From NCBI RefSeq assembly GCF_037094465.1, contig NZ_CP146609.1, forward strand, positions 1,737,501 to 1,801,500: a stretch of 64,000 nucleotides of DNA, written 5' to 3'. Origin of the DNA: Pseudodesulfovibrio sp. 5S69 (GTDB taxonomy: Bacteria; Desulfobacterota; Desulfovibrionia; Desulfovibrionales; Desulfovibrionaceae). This document shows, one piece after another, positions 1-8,782 of this stretch. The first letter of the stretch is position 1. Every line of letters starts with the position of its first letter. The translations under genes were made by a program, and so were the position numbers. The notes beneath the pieces are model-generated. The model saw only the letters and a list, made by a program, of their open reading frames with translations, made no database searches and had not been told where the DNA came from.

Positions 1-2
1 TG

Positions 3-1745
3 CTCAGACTCGACACACTGAACTCGCTCTACTCGATCCTGCAGGCAGGGGAGTGCGACGGCTGTTTCGTGGACAAAGCCCTGGACCTGCTCGGGGTACG
101 CTTCTCGGTGCACGGCCAGCCCGTCAGCCGGGTACCGCGCACCGGGCCGCTGGTCGCGGTGTGCAACCATCCCTTCGGCGTGCTCGAGGGGCTGCTCCTG
201 GTGCGCATCCTGCGCGAGGTCCGTTCGGACATCAAGATCATGGCCAACTTCATGCTCGGCATGATCCCGGAGATGGACGACCTGATCATCCAGGTGGACC
301 CCTTCGGCGGGGCCGGGGCCTCGCGCAAGAACATCGCCGGGCTCAAGGCCTGCATGCGCTGGCTCAAGAACGGCGGCATGCTGGTGGTCTTCCCGGCGGG
401 CGAGGTGTCCAGCCTGAAGGTCAAGAAGCGCCGCGTAGGCGACCCGCTCTGGAGCCCCATGATCGGGCGGATCATCCGCAAGACCGGGGCCGCGGCCCTG
501 CCGGTCTTCTTCGACGGGCGCAACTCCGGCCTGTTCCAGACCCTGGGGCTCATCCACCCCCGGCTACGCACCGTGCTTCTGCCCCACGAGAACCTGAAGC
601 ACGCCGCCCGCGACGTCATCGGCGTGCGCCTGGGCACGGTCATCGGCCAGGACAAGCTGGCCGAGCTTGACGGCGACCAGGCGGTGGTCGACTACCTGCG
701 CTTCCGCACCTACCTGCTGCGCCGCGAGCGCAAACCGCGTTTCCACTTCAAGGGGCGCGAGGCCAAACGGCGCATGGACCCCATCGCCAATTCGCGCGGC
801 AAGCACATCCTCGCCTCCGAGGTGGCCAGCCTGCCCGACGAAAACGTCCTGCTGCACAACGGCGAATTCACCGTGTTCCACGCCGCGGCCGACGAGATAC
901 CCAGGCTGCTGCGCGAGATCGGCATCCGCCGCGAGGAGACCTTCCGCCAGGTGGGCGAGGGCACGGGCCGGGCCATGGACATCGACCGATTCGACGACGC
1001 CTACCGCCACCTGGTGCTCTGGAACCACAAGGAGCGCGAGGTGGCCGGGGCGTACCGTTTCGCCCTGACCGACGAGATCATGGCCGAAAAGGGGCCGGAC
1101 GGGCTGTACACCTCGACCCTGTTCAACTACCGCCCCGGTTTCCTGGAGGGGCTCGGGCCCGCCCTGGAGCTGGGCCGATCCTTCGTGGTCCCCAAGTACC
1201 AGCGCAGCTACCAGCCGCTCCTGATGCTCTGGAAGGGGCTGGCCGAATACGTGGCCCGCAATCCCCGCTACCACCGCCTCTTCGGCTGCGTCTCCATCTC
1301 CAGCGAATATTCCGTGGTCGCCCGCGAGCTCATCGTCGGCTTCATGGAGCGTCACTGCTCCCTGCCGGAGTTGGCCCACATGGCCCTGCCCAAGCGGCCA
1401 CCCAAGGTCAAGCGGTTGAAGCGACTGGATTTCTCCCTGCCTGACGGGGTGTTCGACGACCCCGAGGACGTGGCCGACTTCGTCCGCGACGTAGAGGACG
1501 GCCGGTCCATTCCGGTGCTGCTCAAGCAGTACCTCAAGCTGGGCGGCAAGATCATCGGCTTCAACATGGACCCGGATTTCGGCAACTGCATGGACGGGCT
1601 TATCCTGGTGGACCTGCTCAAATCCGACCCCAAGGTTCTGTCCCGGTTCATGGGCCGCGACGGGGTAAGCCGTTTCCACGCCGCCAACCGCAGCGCGGTC
1701 GCCGCGCCGGCGGAACCGGTCCGGGTCGGCGACGCGGCCGCCTGA
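3..1745 (+). CDS. OlsF-like bifunctional lysophospholipid/ornithine-lipid acyltransferase (5' partial)
   Basis: The reading frame is open to the left edge of the window, so the N-terminus is missing; the GTG at 69 is not a convincing start. The first half has the plsC-type acyltransferase signature NHPFGVLEG (around nt 165-190) and a conserved DPFGG segment, as in OlsA-like O-acyltransferases. The second half (about nt 890-1400) resembles the OlsB/hemolysin-like GNAT fold, with RSFVVPKYQRSYQ and LFGCVSISSEYS. In OlsF proteins the two halves make N-acyl- and then O-acyl-ornithine lipids at the inner membrane. The fusion is seen in the sequence; the ornithine substrate is inferred from the family. 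A GC-rich hairpin follows the stop. Confidence 0.75.
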   Translation, partial: LRLDTLNSLYSILQAGECDGCFVDKALDLLGVRFSVHGQPVSRVPRTGPLVAVCNHPFGVLEGLLLVRILREVRSDIKIMANFMLGMIPEMDDLIIQVDPFGGAGASRKNIAGLKACMRWLKNGGMLVVFPAGEVSSLKVKKRRVGDPLWSPMIGRIIRKTGAAALPVFFDGRNSGLFQTLGLIHPRLRTVLLPHENLKHAARDVIGVRLGTVIGQDKLAELDGDQAVVDYLRFRTYLLRRERKPRFHFKGREAKRRMDPIANSRGKHILASEVASLPDENVLLHNGEFTVFHAAADEIPRLLREIGIRREETFRQVGEGTGRAMDIDRFDDAYRHLVLWNHKEREVAGAYRFALTDEIMAEKGPDGLYTSTLFNYRPGFLEGLGPALELGRSFVVPKYQRSYQPLLMLWKGLAEYVARNPRYHRLFGCVSISSEYSVVARELIVGFMERHCSLPELAHMALPKRPPKVKRLKRLDFSLPDGVFDDPEDVADFVRDVEDGRSIPVLLKQYLKLGGKIIGFNMDPDFGNCMDGLILVDLLKSDPKVLSRFMGRDGVSRFHAANRSAVAAPAEPVRVGDAAA

Positions 1746-1748
1746 GCG

Positions 1749-1785
1749 CGGCGCGGGCGGGGGGAATCCTCCCCGGTCCGCGCCG
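1749..1785 (+). terminator. GC-rich hairpin after the acyltransferase
   Basis: CGGCGCGG at 1749-1756 pairs with CCGCGCCG at 1778-1785, with an inner G-run/C-run stem. It lies directly after the stop codon at 1745. There is no clear T-tract, so terminator strength is uncertain. Confidence 0.45.
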
Positions 1786-1822
1786 GGCTTGGCTTTCCGG
1801 CGCGAAGAGCATATGTTGCCCC

Positions 1823-2539
1823 ATGCGCAAGAATCTGATCCTCCTGCCCCTGCTGATCGTCGCTCTGGCCCTTTTCGCCGGTTGCCGCCAGGCCGACGAC
1901 ACGTCGTCCGAGAAGGCCAAGCCCGCGCCCGAGTCCGGCCAGCATGGCTCGGCCTCGGCCCCGGCCGAGCCCCGCATCCCCAACGGCTGTTCGCCCGAGT
2001 TTCGGGCCCTGTACGACAACGCGGTGGTCGAGCTGCACGGCCAAGGCACCCTGGACGTGGTCGTCGTCACCGACCCCCTGTGCTGGCACTGCCGCCTGGC
2101 CGACAAGCTGTTGCGGGAATACCCCAAGCTGTACGGTACGTTGCGCCTCTCCTTTTTCCCGCGCCGCAGCTTCATCGGTTCGGACATGGCCGCCTGGGTC
2201 CTGGAGGACGCGGCGGGCACGGACCGTCTGCCGAAGCTGGCCAAGTTCGCCTACCACGACCTGAAGCAGCCCAAGACCCAGGACCTCATGGAGGCGCGCA
2301 TGCTCGTCCTGGCCCAGTTCACTCGGGCCTTCCCCGAGCTGCTCAAGGGCACGACCATCGAGAAGCTGTACGTGCGCCTGCAAAAGAAGCGCGAGCCCCA
2401 CGTGCTTGAGAGCGCCATGCTCGCCCGTACGGCCCATCTGCCCGGCACGCCCATCCTGGTGGCGGGCGACAAGGTGGTCCTGGGCTTCGGGCCCGAGGTC
2501 TGGCTCAAGGTCCTGGGCGAAGCCCAGATGTGCAAGTAG
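1823..2539 (+). CDS. Thioredoxin-fold lipoprotein with CWHC motif
   Basis: 238 aa. The N-terminus is a lipoprotein signal peptide with lipobox FAGC (Cys21), followed by a Pro/Ala/Ser-rich linker to about residue 55. The redox motif CWHC is at residues 87-90 after a hydrophobic beta strand, and GTPILV near residue 210 matches the cis-Pro loop of DsbA/thioredoxin-like proteins. It is therefore probably a membrane-anchored periplasmic thiol oxidoreductase. An additional Cys at residue 56 could pair elsewhere. It has its own short upstream gap after a hairpin and no operon partner, so the substrate cannot be told from context. Confidence 0.75.
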   Translation: MRKNLILLPLLIVALALFAGCRQADDTSSEKAKPAPESGQHGSASAPAEPRIPNGCSPEFRALYDNAVVELHGQGTLDVVVVTDPLCWHCRLADKLLREYPKLYGTLRLSFFPRRSFIGSDMAAWVLEDAAGTDRLPKLAKFAYHDLKQPKTQDLMEARMLVLAQFTRAFPELLKGTTIEKLYVRLQKKREPHVLESAMLARTAHLPGTPILVAGDKVVLGFGPEVWLKVLGEAQMCK

Positions 2540-2781
2540 GCGTCCCTGGGCGCGGCCGCGTGTGACGCGGTCTTCTCCATTCGCGTTTTCCCTGTTGCAC
2601 TTGCTTGCAGGTTCCACGGCATTCCCCTATTAGGAAAAACCGTCGGACCACCCGAGGAAGCGAAACGGCGTTGTGATCCAGGGATTAACTTTCTGTCATC
2701 AATAACGATTCCATGGCCGCAATCCTCCAGGCAGGTCCGCCGTCACAGCGTTGAACCGCCCAAGACCAAGGAGAAAGCCCC

Positions 2782-4404
2782 ATGGCCTCTTCACATATTC
2801 CCTGTCCCACATCGCGCCGCGTGCGCCCGTTGGCCGCGCTGTTGTTCGCTGTCGCGGGCCTTGCTCTGTTCGCCGTGTCCGGAGCCGCCTTTGCGGAGCC
2901 GCCGTCCGCCGAACCCTTTGACTACGCCGTGCTCAAGGGCCGGGCCCGCGCCCTGGCCGGGCAGCCGTATGCCGACCACGAGGGCGAGATTCCCCAGGCG
3001 GTCGCGAGTATGAACTGGGACCAATACCAAGCCATCCATTTCAACAAGGCCCACGCCCTGTGGCGCGGCGGCAGGTCGAAATTCCAGGCCACGCTGTTCC
3101 ATTTGGGGCTGTACTTCAAGCGGCCCGTGGCCATCTATGAACTCAAGGGCGGCAAGGCCGTCCGGGTCGCCTACGACGCCGGGCTGTTCGACTACGGCAC
3201 GTCCGGCATCGACCCGGCCGGGCTGCCTGGGGACATGGGCTTCGCGGGTTTCCGCCTGCAGTTCGCCCCGGACTGGGAGCGTGACGTGGTCGCCTTCCTG
3301 GGCGCGAGCTATTTCCGAGCCGTGGGCAAGGAGATGCAGTACGGCCTGTCCGCGCGCGGCCTGGCCGTGGACACCGCCCTGTCCCGGCCCGAGGAATTTC
3401 CGGTCTTCACCGCCTTCTGGCTGGAACGCCCGAAACCGGGCAGCAACACGGCCACGGTCTACGCGCTGCTCGATTCGCCGAGCGTGGCCGGAGCCTACCG
3501 TTTCGACATCACCCCCGGCGACACGCTCGTGATGCGCGTGGACGCAGCCCTGTATCCGCGCAAGCCCATCGAGCGGCTGGGCATCGCCCCGCTGACCAGC
3601 ATGTTCATGGTCGGCGAGAACGACCGGCGCACGGGGTACGACTGGCGGCCGGAAATCCACGACTCGGACGGCCTGGCCCTGCACACCGGCGCGGGCGAGT
3701 GGCTCTGGCGGCCCCTGAACAACCCGCGCTCCCTGCGCTTCAACGCCTATGTGGACGACAACCCCAGGGGCTTCGGCCTGCTCCAGCGCGACCAGAACTT
3801 CGACCACTACCAGGACGACGGCGTGTACTACGACAAGCGCCCAAGCCTGTGGGTCGTGCCGCGCGGCGACTGGGGCAAGGGCGCGGTGGAGCTGGTGGAG
3901 ATTCCGGCCCTGGACGAGACCTTCGACAACATCGTGGCCTTCTGGCACCCGGCCGAAGCCGTGGTGCCCGGCAAGGAAATGCTCTTCAGCTATGACCTCT
4001 TCTGGGGCACGGCCTCGCCCGGCCCGAAGGACCTGGCCCGCGTGGCCGATACCTTCACCGGCCTGGGCGGCGCGGTCGGCAAGCGGCGCACACATTACAG
4101 CAAGCGGTTCGTGGTCGATTTCACGGGCGGCCCGCTGGCCGGGCTGGGCAAGGACGCCCAGGTCAAGGCCTCCATCAAGACCACGGCGGGCGAGGTCGAG
4201 TTGGCCTCGGTCCTGCCGCTTGATTCGGTGCACGGCTACCGCGTCCGTTTCGACCTGGTCCCGCCGGACGAGAGCGAGCACCCGATCAACCTGCGCATGA
4301 TCCTGACTTCGGGCGGCCAAACCCTGTCCGAGACCTGGACCTACCAGTGGAGCCCGCCACCGGCGGACCAGCGGCGGTTGCACAACGCCGGACACCTGCA
4401 ATAG
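2782..4404 (+). CDS. opgG: Glucan biosynthesis protein OpgG/MdoG
   Basis: 540 aa, the usual length for OpgG/OpgD. A Sec signal peptide ends near residue 38 (cleavage after AFA). The start is supported by AAGGAG 8 nt upstream. Family hallmarks include a beta-sandwich N-terminal domain beginning FDYAVLKGRARALA, the segment GLFDYG, the stretch AYRFDITPGDTLVM and the C-terminal Ig-like domain. The periplasmic protein shapes osmoregulated periplasmic glucans (branching or chain release). No opgH glucosyltransferase gene lies nearby in the window, so its partner must be elsewhere. A terminator follows directly. Confidence 0.88.
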   Translation: MASSHIPCPTSRRVRPLAALLFAVAGLALFAVSGAAFAEPPSAEPFDYAVLKGRARALAGQPYADHEGEIPQAVASMNWDQYQAIHFNKAHALWRGGRSKFQATLFHLGLYFKRPVAIYELKGGKAVRVAYDAGLFDYGTSGIDPAGLPGDMGFAGFRLQFAPDWERDVVAFLGASYFRAVGKEMQYGLSARGLAVDTALSRPEEFPVFTAFWLERPKPGSNTATVYALLDSPSVAGAYRFDITPGDTLVMRVDAALYPRKPIERLGIAPLTSMFMVGENDRRTGYDWRPEIHDSDGLALHTGAGEWLWRPLNNPRSLRFNAYVDDNPRGFGLLQRDQNFDHYQDDGVYYDKRPSLWVVPRGDWGKGAVELVEIPALDETFDNIVAFWHPAEAVVPGKEMLFSYDLFWGTASPGPKDLARVADTFTGLGGAVGKRRTHYSKRFVVDFTGGPLAGLGKDAQVKASIKTTAGEVELASVLPLDSVHGYRVRFDLVPPDESEHPINLRMILTSGGQTLSETWTYQWSPPPADQRRLHNAGHLQ

Positions 4405-4433
4405 CGTCGTCCAGGCGGTTTCAATGTCATGAT

Positions 4434-4464
4434 AAAGCCCCGGACCGGAGAGGTTCGGGGCTTT
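4434..4464 (+). terminator. Terminator after opgG
   Basis: AAAGCCCCGGACC and GGTTCGGGGCTTT form a 13-bp stem with one G-T pair and a short purine loop. The A-run on the left and T-run on the right make it potentially bidirectional between opgG and the convergent gene ending at 4505. Confidence 0.7.
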
Positions 4465-4504
4465 GCGTTCATTGGCCAGCACAACGGAGTGCGGTGCGGT
4501 ATGG

Positions 4505-5200
4505 CTAGACCAGGATGTCTATGGCGGCGGGTATGGATTCAGGTAGCATGGAATCGGCCGGATTGTAGGGCGGCTGCGACCCCGCGTCCGCCGATTGGTC
4601 GGAAGCGGTGACGGTTTTCTTTTCTCCGGACGGGGTTGCCCCGGTCGGGTCGGCCTGCGTTTTGCCGTCCAGACTTTTCTCAAGCTCCTCCCGGGGAGCG
4701 GTGGTATTTTCCAACGCCTTTTCGCTTTCCGGTTTCACGGCCTCGTCGGCCTTTTCCTCAATTTCTTCGCGGATATCCTCGAGCTTTTCGTTGTTGGTGT
4801 CCGAAACCTCGTTGTCGATGACCGTCTTGACGTGGTCGGCGGCCTCCTCGCCTATGCGCTCACGGTCGATGTTGTTGATTTTGTCGCCCGCAAGGGCTTT
4901 GGCCTTTGCGGTCAGGTCAACGAGGTTGTTGTATCCGGCCACCACAGAGCGCATCTGATTCGAAAAGGTCTTTTCGAGTTCAAATCCCATCATGAGGCCG
5001 GTGATGTATTTCGACTGTTTCCTGCCTGCATGCACGAAGTGCCCGGTCATCGTGTTGTCGGCGGCCAAGGCCTTCTGTGTATATGCGGCGTCGGGAATCG
5101 GGGCGGAGGGGGGCGCCTCTGAAGAGGCTCGCTGCCCGCCGATGGACATGGAGAGTCCGGTTTTTTCCTGCGAAGAAAGGTCAATGCCGAAGAGTTGCAT
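4505..5200 (-). CDS. Acidic helical protein of unknown function
   Basis: 231 aa from the ATG at 5200, chosen because GGATGGG lies just upstream and because a longer frame from TTG at 5272 would run into the terminator of the neighbouring gene. I do not recognise a family. The protein has no signal peptide or membrane segment. The middle (residues about 75-165) is predicted helical and charged, with EDIREEIEEKADEAVK suggesting coiled coil. The C-terminal third is low complexity, rich in Ser, Pro, Asp and Thr. Codon use is noticeably more A/T-rich than neighbours. It stands alone, convergent with opgG. It may be narrowly distributed. Confidence 0.6.
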   Translation of the reverse strand: MQLFGIDLSSQEKTGLSMSIGGQRASSEAPPSAPIPDAAYTQKALAADNTMTGHFVHAGRKQSKYITGLMMGFELEKTFSNQMRSVVAGYNNLVDLTAKAKALAGDKINNIDRERIGEEAADHVKTVIDNEVSDTNNEKLEDIREEIEEKADEAVKPESEKALENTTAPREELEKSLDGKTQADPTGATPSGEKKTVTASDQSADAGSQPPYNPADSMLPESIPAAIDILV

Positions 5201-5272
5201 AGTACCCATCCATTGATAGAGTGCATGAATTGTATCGACGCTTCTTTGGTTTTCTTGAGGTCGAAGGCGCAA

Positions 5273-5302
5273 AAAAAAGAGCCTCGTCTAGAGGCCCTTT
5301 TT
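5273..5302 (-). terminator. Terminator overlapping the end of the LOG-family gene
   Basis: On the minus strand AAAAAGGGCCTC pairs with GAGCTCTTTTT-like sequence (GCCTC/GAGGC core, loop TAGAC) followed by a T8 run. The stop codon at 5288-5290 lies in the hairpin loop, so the last codons of the gene form one stem arm. Confidence 0.75.
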
Positions 5303-5884
5303 CAATTCAATCCATTTGTCCACATGCGGCGGATCGTACTCGGCGAACAGGTCGATCAGCTCGCCGGGGTCGGGGCTGGTCAGGACCATGCGCCGGTGGT
5401 CGGCCATGAGGAAACCCTCGGCGACCATGCGATCCATGTGCTCGGCCAGGCAGGTGTAGTAGCCGTTCACGTCCAGCAGGCCGCACGGCTTGGCGTGGTA
5501 GCCGATCTGATTCCAGGTCAGGACCTCGAAAAACTCCTCCAGCGTGCCGATGCCGCCGGGCAGGGTGATGAACCCGTCCGAGAAGTCGGCCATGAGCTGC
5601 TTGCGCTCGTGCATGGAGTTGACCACGTGGGACTCGGTCAGTCCCTGGTGGGCGATTTCCTTCTCGACCAGCCGCTTGGGGATGACCCCGATGACCTCGC
5701 CGCCCTCGGCCAGGCAGGCGTCGGCAAGGCGGCCCATGAGCCCGGTGGAGGACCCGCCGTAGACCAGGCCGATCCCGCGCGCGGCCAGCTCGCGGCCGAC
5801 CGATTCGGCAGCGGCCACGTAGGCCGGGTTGTTGCCCGGATTGGACCCCAGGTAGACGCAGAGGCGTTTCAGTTCCCGGCTCAT
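5288..5884 (-). CDS. LOG-family protein (TIGR00730 type, cytokinin riboside phosphoribohydrolase-like)
   Basis: 198 aa. It has the Rossmann-like fold signature: CVYLGS near the N-terminus, GLVYGGSSTGLMG, and the catalytic/phosphate-binding motif PGGIGTLEE. Members hydrolyse nucleoside 5'-monophosphates to base plus ribose 5-phosphate; in bacteria many are general nucleotide salvage or detoxification enzymes rather than hormone makers. The ATG at 5884 overlaps the stop of the upstream threonine aldolase by 4 bp (ATGA), indicating translational coupling in one minus-strand operon. Confidence 0.85.
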   Translation of the reverse strand: MSRELKRLCVYLGSNPGNNPAYVAAAESVGRELAARGIGLVYGGSSTGLMGRLADACLAEGGEVIGVIPKRLVEKEIAHQGLTESHVVNSMHERKQLMADFSDGFITLPGGIGTLEEFFEVLTWNQIGYHAKPCGLLDVNGYYTCLAEHMDRMVAEGFLMADHRRMVLTSPDPGELIDLFAEYDPPHVDKWIELKKGL

Positions 5885-6921
5885 GCTACCGCCTGCATGG
5901 CCTGACGCAGGTCGTCCACGAACTCGTCGACCATCGCCTCGGTGGTGGCCCAGGAGGTCATCCAGCGCACGGTCTGATCGTGCTCGTTCCATACGTAGAA
6001 GTAGTATTTCTTGAGCAGAATCTCCGTGGCCTCGGGCGGGATGTGCGCGAACAGGGAGTTGCAGTCCACGGTGCCCTTGATGGTCACGCCGTCGATGGCC
6101 CCGGCCTTTTCGGCCAGCCGTTTGGCCATGGCGTTGGCGTTCTGCGCGTTCTTGAGCCACAGGTCGTCCTTGAGGTAGGCCTCGAGCTGGGCCGAGACGA
6201 AGCGCATCTTGGAGACCAACTGCATGGCCTGCTTGCGCAGGTAGGGAAAGCCCTGGCCGATGTCCGGGTTGAGGAAGATCACGGCCTCGCCCATGAGGCA
6301 GCCGTTCTTGGTCCCGCCGAAGGAGATGAAGTCCACGTCCAGGGCGGTGGTCATGTCGAAGAAGGAGCAGTTGAGCGCCGCGCAGGCGTTGGCCAGGCGC
6401 GCGCCGTCCAGGTGCACCAGCAGGTCGCGGTCGTGGGCGAATTCCACCAGGTCCTCGATCTCCTTGAGGGTGTACAGCTTGCCCACCTCGGTGGGCTGGG
6501 TGATGGAGATGACCTTGGGCTGGGAGGCGTGCACGAAGCCGACGTGCCCGAGGTAGGGGGCGACCATGCCGGGCGTGAGCTTGCCGTCCGGAGACGGGAT
6601 GGGCACCAGCTTGATGCCGCCGAAGGCCTCGGGCGCGCCGCACTCGTCGTTGTTGATGTGGGCCTGCTCGGCGCAGAGCACGGAGTTGTAGGTGTGGGTC
6701 ACGGAGCGCAGGCCGAGGACGTTGGCCGCCGTGCCGGTGGTCACGTAATGGATGCGCGCCTGGGACCCGAAGTATTCCTTGAACACCTCATCGGTGTGGA
6801 TGGACAGTTCGTCGTCGCCGTAGGACTTGAGGTGCCCGGTGTTGACCCGGACCACGGCCTCCATGACGGCCGGGTGGGCCCCCGAGTTGTTGTCGCTGGC
6901 AAAGGATTTCAAATCGCTCAT
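5881..6921 (-). CDS. ltaE: Low-specificity L-threonine aldolase
   Basis: 346 aa, PLP fold type I. Visible motifs are the N-terminal SDNNSGAHPAV, the HLDGARLANA segment that holds the cofactor ring Asp, and SFGGTKNG with the Schiff-base lysine. It should cleave L-threonine or L-allo-threonine to glycine and acetaldehyde in the cytoplasm. The 4-bp overlap with the following LOG gene makes a two-gene operon, and the SGNH hydrolase gene begins upstream on the same strand. Stereospecificity cannot be told from sequence alone. Confidence 0.88.
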   Translation of the reverse strand: MSDLKSFASDNNSGAHPAVMEAVVRVNTGHLKSYGDDELSIHTDEVFKEYFGSQARIHYVTTGTAANVLGLRSVTHTYNSVLCAEQAHINNDECGAPEAFGGIKLVPIPSPDGKLTPGMVAPYLGHVGFVHASQPKVISITQPTEVGKLYTLKEIEDLVEFAHDRDLLVHLDGARLANACAALNCSFFDMTTALDVDFISFGGTKNGCLMGEAVIFLNPDIGQGFPYLRKQAMQLVSKMRFVSAQLEAYLKDDLWLKNAQNANAMAKRLAEKAGAIDGVTIKGTVDCNSLFAHIPPEATEILLKKYYFYVWNEHDQTVRWMTSWATTEAMVDEFVDDLRQAMQAVA

Positions 6922-6966
6922 TACTTATCGCTCGTTTCCTGTTGTTCGATTCTTATCGTTCAATTT

Positions 6967-7545
6967 TTAGTCCAGCCCGAGGAACTCCCGGGCCGCGTGG
7001 GTTTGCATCAGGTACTCGGCCAGGGTTGCGTACCCCTTGGCCGCCGGATGGACATTGTCGTAGGCCTCAAGGGCCGAGGCGTAGGCGTCGGATTCGCGCA
7101 GGAAGCCGATCACCGGGACGTGGGGCACGCCGAGCCGCTCGCACACGGACTCGAACCCCAGGGAAAGCTGGATGATGCGCTCGGTCCTGTCCTGGTCGCC
7201 CACGGGCATGGGGCCGATGAACAGGGTCGGGCCCAAGGCCTTGGCCTCGGACAGGATGGCCTCGGCATTGTCGAAGGAGGCCTTGGCGGGCACGTCGTTG
7301 GAGATGTCGGCCACGCCGAAGGAGAAGACCAGCCGGGTGTTCTGGCCCGGCAGGAAACGGCGCGTGACCTCCTCCTTCCAGCGCTCGCGGATCTTGGTCG
7401 TGGTGTTGGCGCGCACGCCGAGGTTGTACCAGGTCAGGTCCTGGCCGTGGTGCATCATGGCGGAGGCGAGCCGTCCGGGCCAGCCGAGCCCGGCCTCGTC
7501 GCCGCAGCCGAGCGTCAGGGAATCGCCGATGAAAAAGGTGATCAT
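6967..7545 (-). CDS. SGNH/GDSL-family hydrolase
   Basis: 192 aa. Block I is FIGDSLTLG at residues 4-12 with the nucleophile Ser; block V is the DNVHP motif near residue 160 with the catalytic Asp and His. The oxyanion Gly and Asn positions look present (GVRANT, GVADISND). There is no signal peptide, so it is a cytoplasmic esterase or acyl hydrolase of unknown substrate. It lies 9 bp downstream of the flavin split-barrel gene, likely co-transcribed. Confidence 0.8.
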   Translation of the reverse strand: MITFFIGDSLTLGCGDEAGLGWPGRLASAMMHHGQDLTWYNLGVRANTTTKIRERWKEEVTRRFLPGQNTRLVFSFGVADISNDVPAKASFDNAEAILSEAKALGPTLFIGPMPVGDQDRTERIIQLSLGFESVCERLGVPHVPVIGFLRESDAYASALEAYDNVHPAAKGYATLAEYLMQTHAAREFLGLD

Positions 7546-7554
7546 GGTGCCCTC

Positions 7555-8004
7555 CTATTCCTTGATCCGCGCGGTGGCGGAATGCATGTCGATGGCGTAT
7601 GCACCGGTAATGGCCAGGACCTTTTCGTTGTAGGGCATGGCGCGGCCCGCATACTTGAGGGTAATCAGGTCCAGTGCGCGCATCTTTTCGTCGCCGGTAA
7701 GCCGGCGCGGCACGCCGCGGCCCATAACCGAGCGAAAACGATAACCCAACTCGCAGGCGTTGTCTTCGCTGGTCTTGAGTTCCATGTCCACGGCAGCGGA
7801 AAAGGCCAGGGGAGCGCCCGAGTCCAGGCAGGCGGCCTTGCGGCCCCTTTTGCCCGAGTGGACGAACAGGGTGTCGCCCTCCACCGCGAAATTCACGGGC
7901 ACGCAGTGCGGGCCCTCGTCGTCGACCAGGGCCAGCCAGACTACCTCGGCCTTGTCCAGGATGTCGGCCAGCACGCCTTTGTCTTCGGTCACGCCTTTGC
8001 GCAT
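7555..8004 (-). CDS. Pyridoxamine 5'-phosphate oxidase-like flavin split-barrel protein
   Basis: 149 aa. The order of strands and the segments VPVNFAVEGDTLFVHSGKRGRK and FSAAVDMEL fit the split-barrel family of NimA/PNPOx-like proteins, which bind FMN or F420/haem. The reaction is unknown; NimA-like members reduce nitroimidazoles, but nothing here shows that. It begins the minus-strand group with the SGNH hydrolase and is divergent from the glycosyltransferase pair at 8054. Confidence 0.75.
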   Translation of the reverse strand: MRKGVTEDKGVLADILDKAEVVWLALVDDEGPHCVPVNFAVEGDTLFVHSGKRGRKAACLDSGAPLAFSAAVDMELKTSEDNACELGYRFRSVMGRGVPRRLTGDEKMRALDLITLKYAGRAMPYNEKVLAITGAYAIDMHSATARIKE

Positions 8005-8053
8005 CGCTCCCTCCGGTCTTTATTAAAAACGGCAAACAGTCTAGTAATCCCCC

Positions 8054-8782
8054 ATGGACCCGATGGCAACCTCCGCACGTTCCATTTCCGTGATCATCCC
8101 GGTGTACGGCGAGTCCGCGATCATCAATCGGACGGTCCGGCAGGTGCGCGCATCCGCTTTGGACCGGCCGGTGGAGATCGTGGTGGCCGACGGCGGACCG
8201 GGCCACACGACCCTGAAGACTCTGCGCGAACCGGACGTGGCCGGGGTGCGTTGCCCGCCCGGCCGGGGCGTGCAGATGAACGCGGGCGCAGCCGTGGCCG
8301 GAGGGGACGTCCTGCTCTTCCTGCACGCGGACACCCGGCTGCCCGAGGGGTGGCCGGAGGCCGTGGACCGCGCCCTCGTCAGGGACGGCGGCCGCGTCCG
8401 GGCCGGGGCCTTTTCCCTGGCCATCGATTCCCGCCGATGGGCCCTGGCCGTGGTCGCCCGGTTCGCCAACCTGCGCTCCCGCTTGGAGCGCGTGCCTTAC
8501 GGCGACCAGGCCCCGTTCCTCGATGCGGCGCTGTTTCGCGAACTGGGCGGATTCGCGACCATCCCGATTATGGAGGACGTGGAACTGTTCCGGCGGCTCA
8601 AGCGGCGGGGCGAGCCGGTCGCCATTCTCGGGGAGCGCGTCCTGACCTCCCCCCGGCGGTGGGAGCGCGACGGCGTGGTCCGGCGGACGCTCGGCAACTG
8701 GCGGCTGCGGCTGCGCTACGCCCTGGGCGCCGCGCCCGAGGACCTGGCGCGTTCCTACCGGCCCGGCAGCGGGGAGGATTGA
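8054..8782 (+). CDS. TIGR04283-type family 2 glycosyltransferase
   Basis: 242 aa GT-A glycosyltransferase. Motifs: SVIIPVYGE at the first strand, IVVADGG for nucleotide binding, LHADTRLP containing the metal-binding acidic pair, and IPIMEDVELFRRLKRRG, the catalytic ED region. The family is called arsenosugar biosynthesis-associated in TIGRFAM, but many genomes have it without arsenic genes. The stop overlaps the next start (TGATG), and the next gene is its usual partner. No strong Shine-Dalgarno is visible; the start at 8054 could be 8063. Confidence 0.82.
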   Translation: MDPMATSARSISVIIPVYGESAIINRTVRQVRASALDRPVEIVVADGGPGHTTLKTLREPDVAGVRCPPGRGVQMNAGAAVAGGDVLLFLHADTRLPEGWPEAVDRALVRDGGRVRAGAFSLAIDSRRWALAVVARFANLRSRLERVPYGDQAPFLDAALFRELGGFATIPIMEDVELFRRLKRRGEPVAILGERVLTSPRRWERDGVVRRTLGNWRLRLRYALGAAPEDLARSYRPGSGED

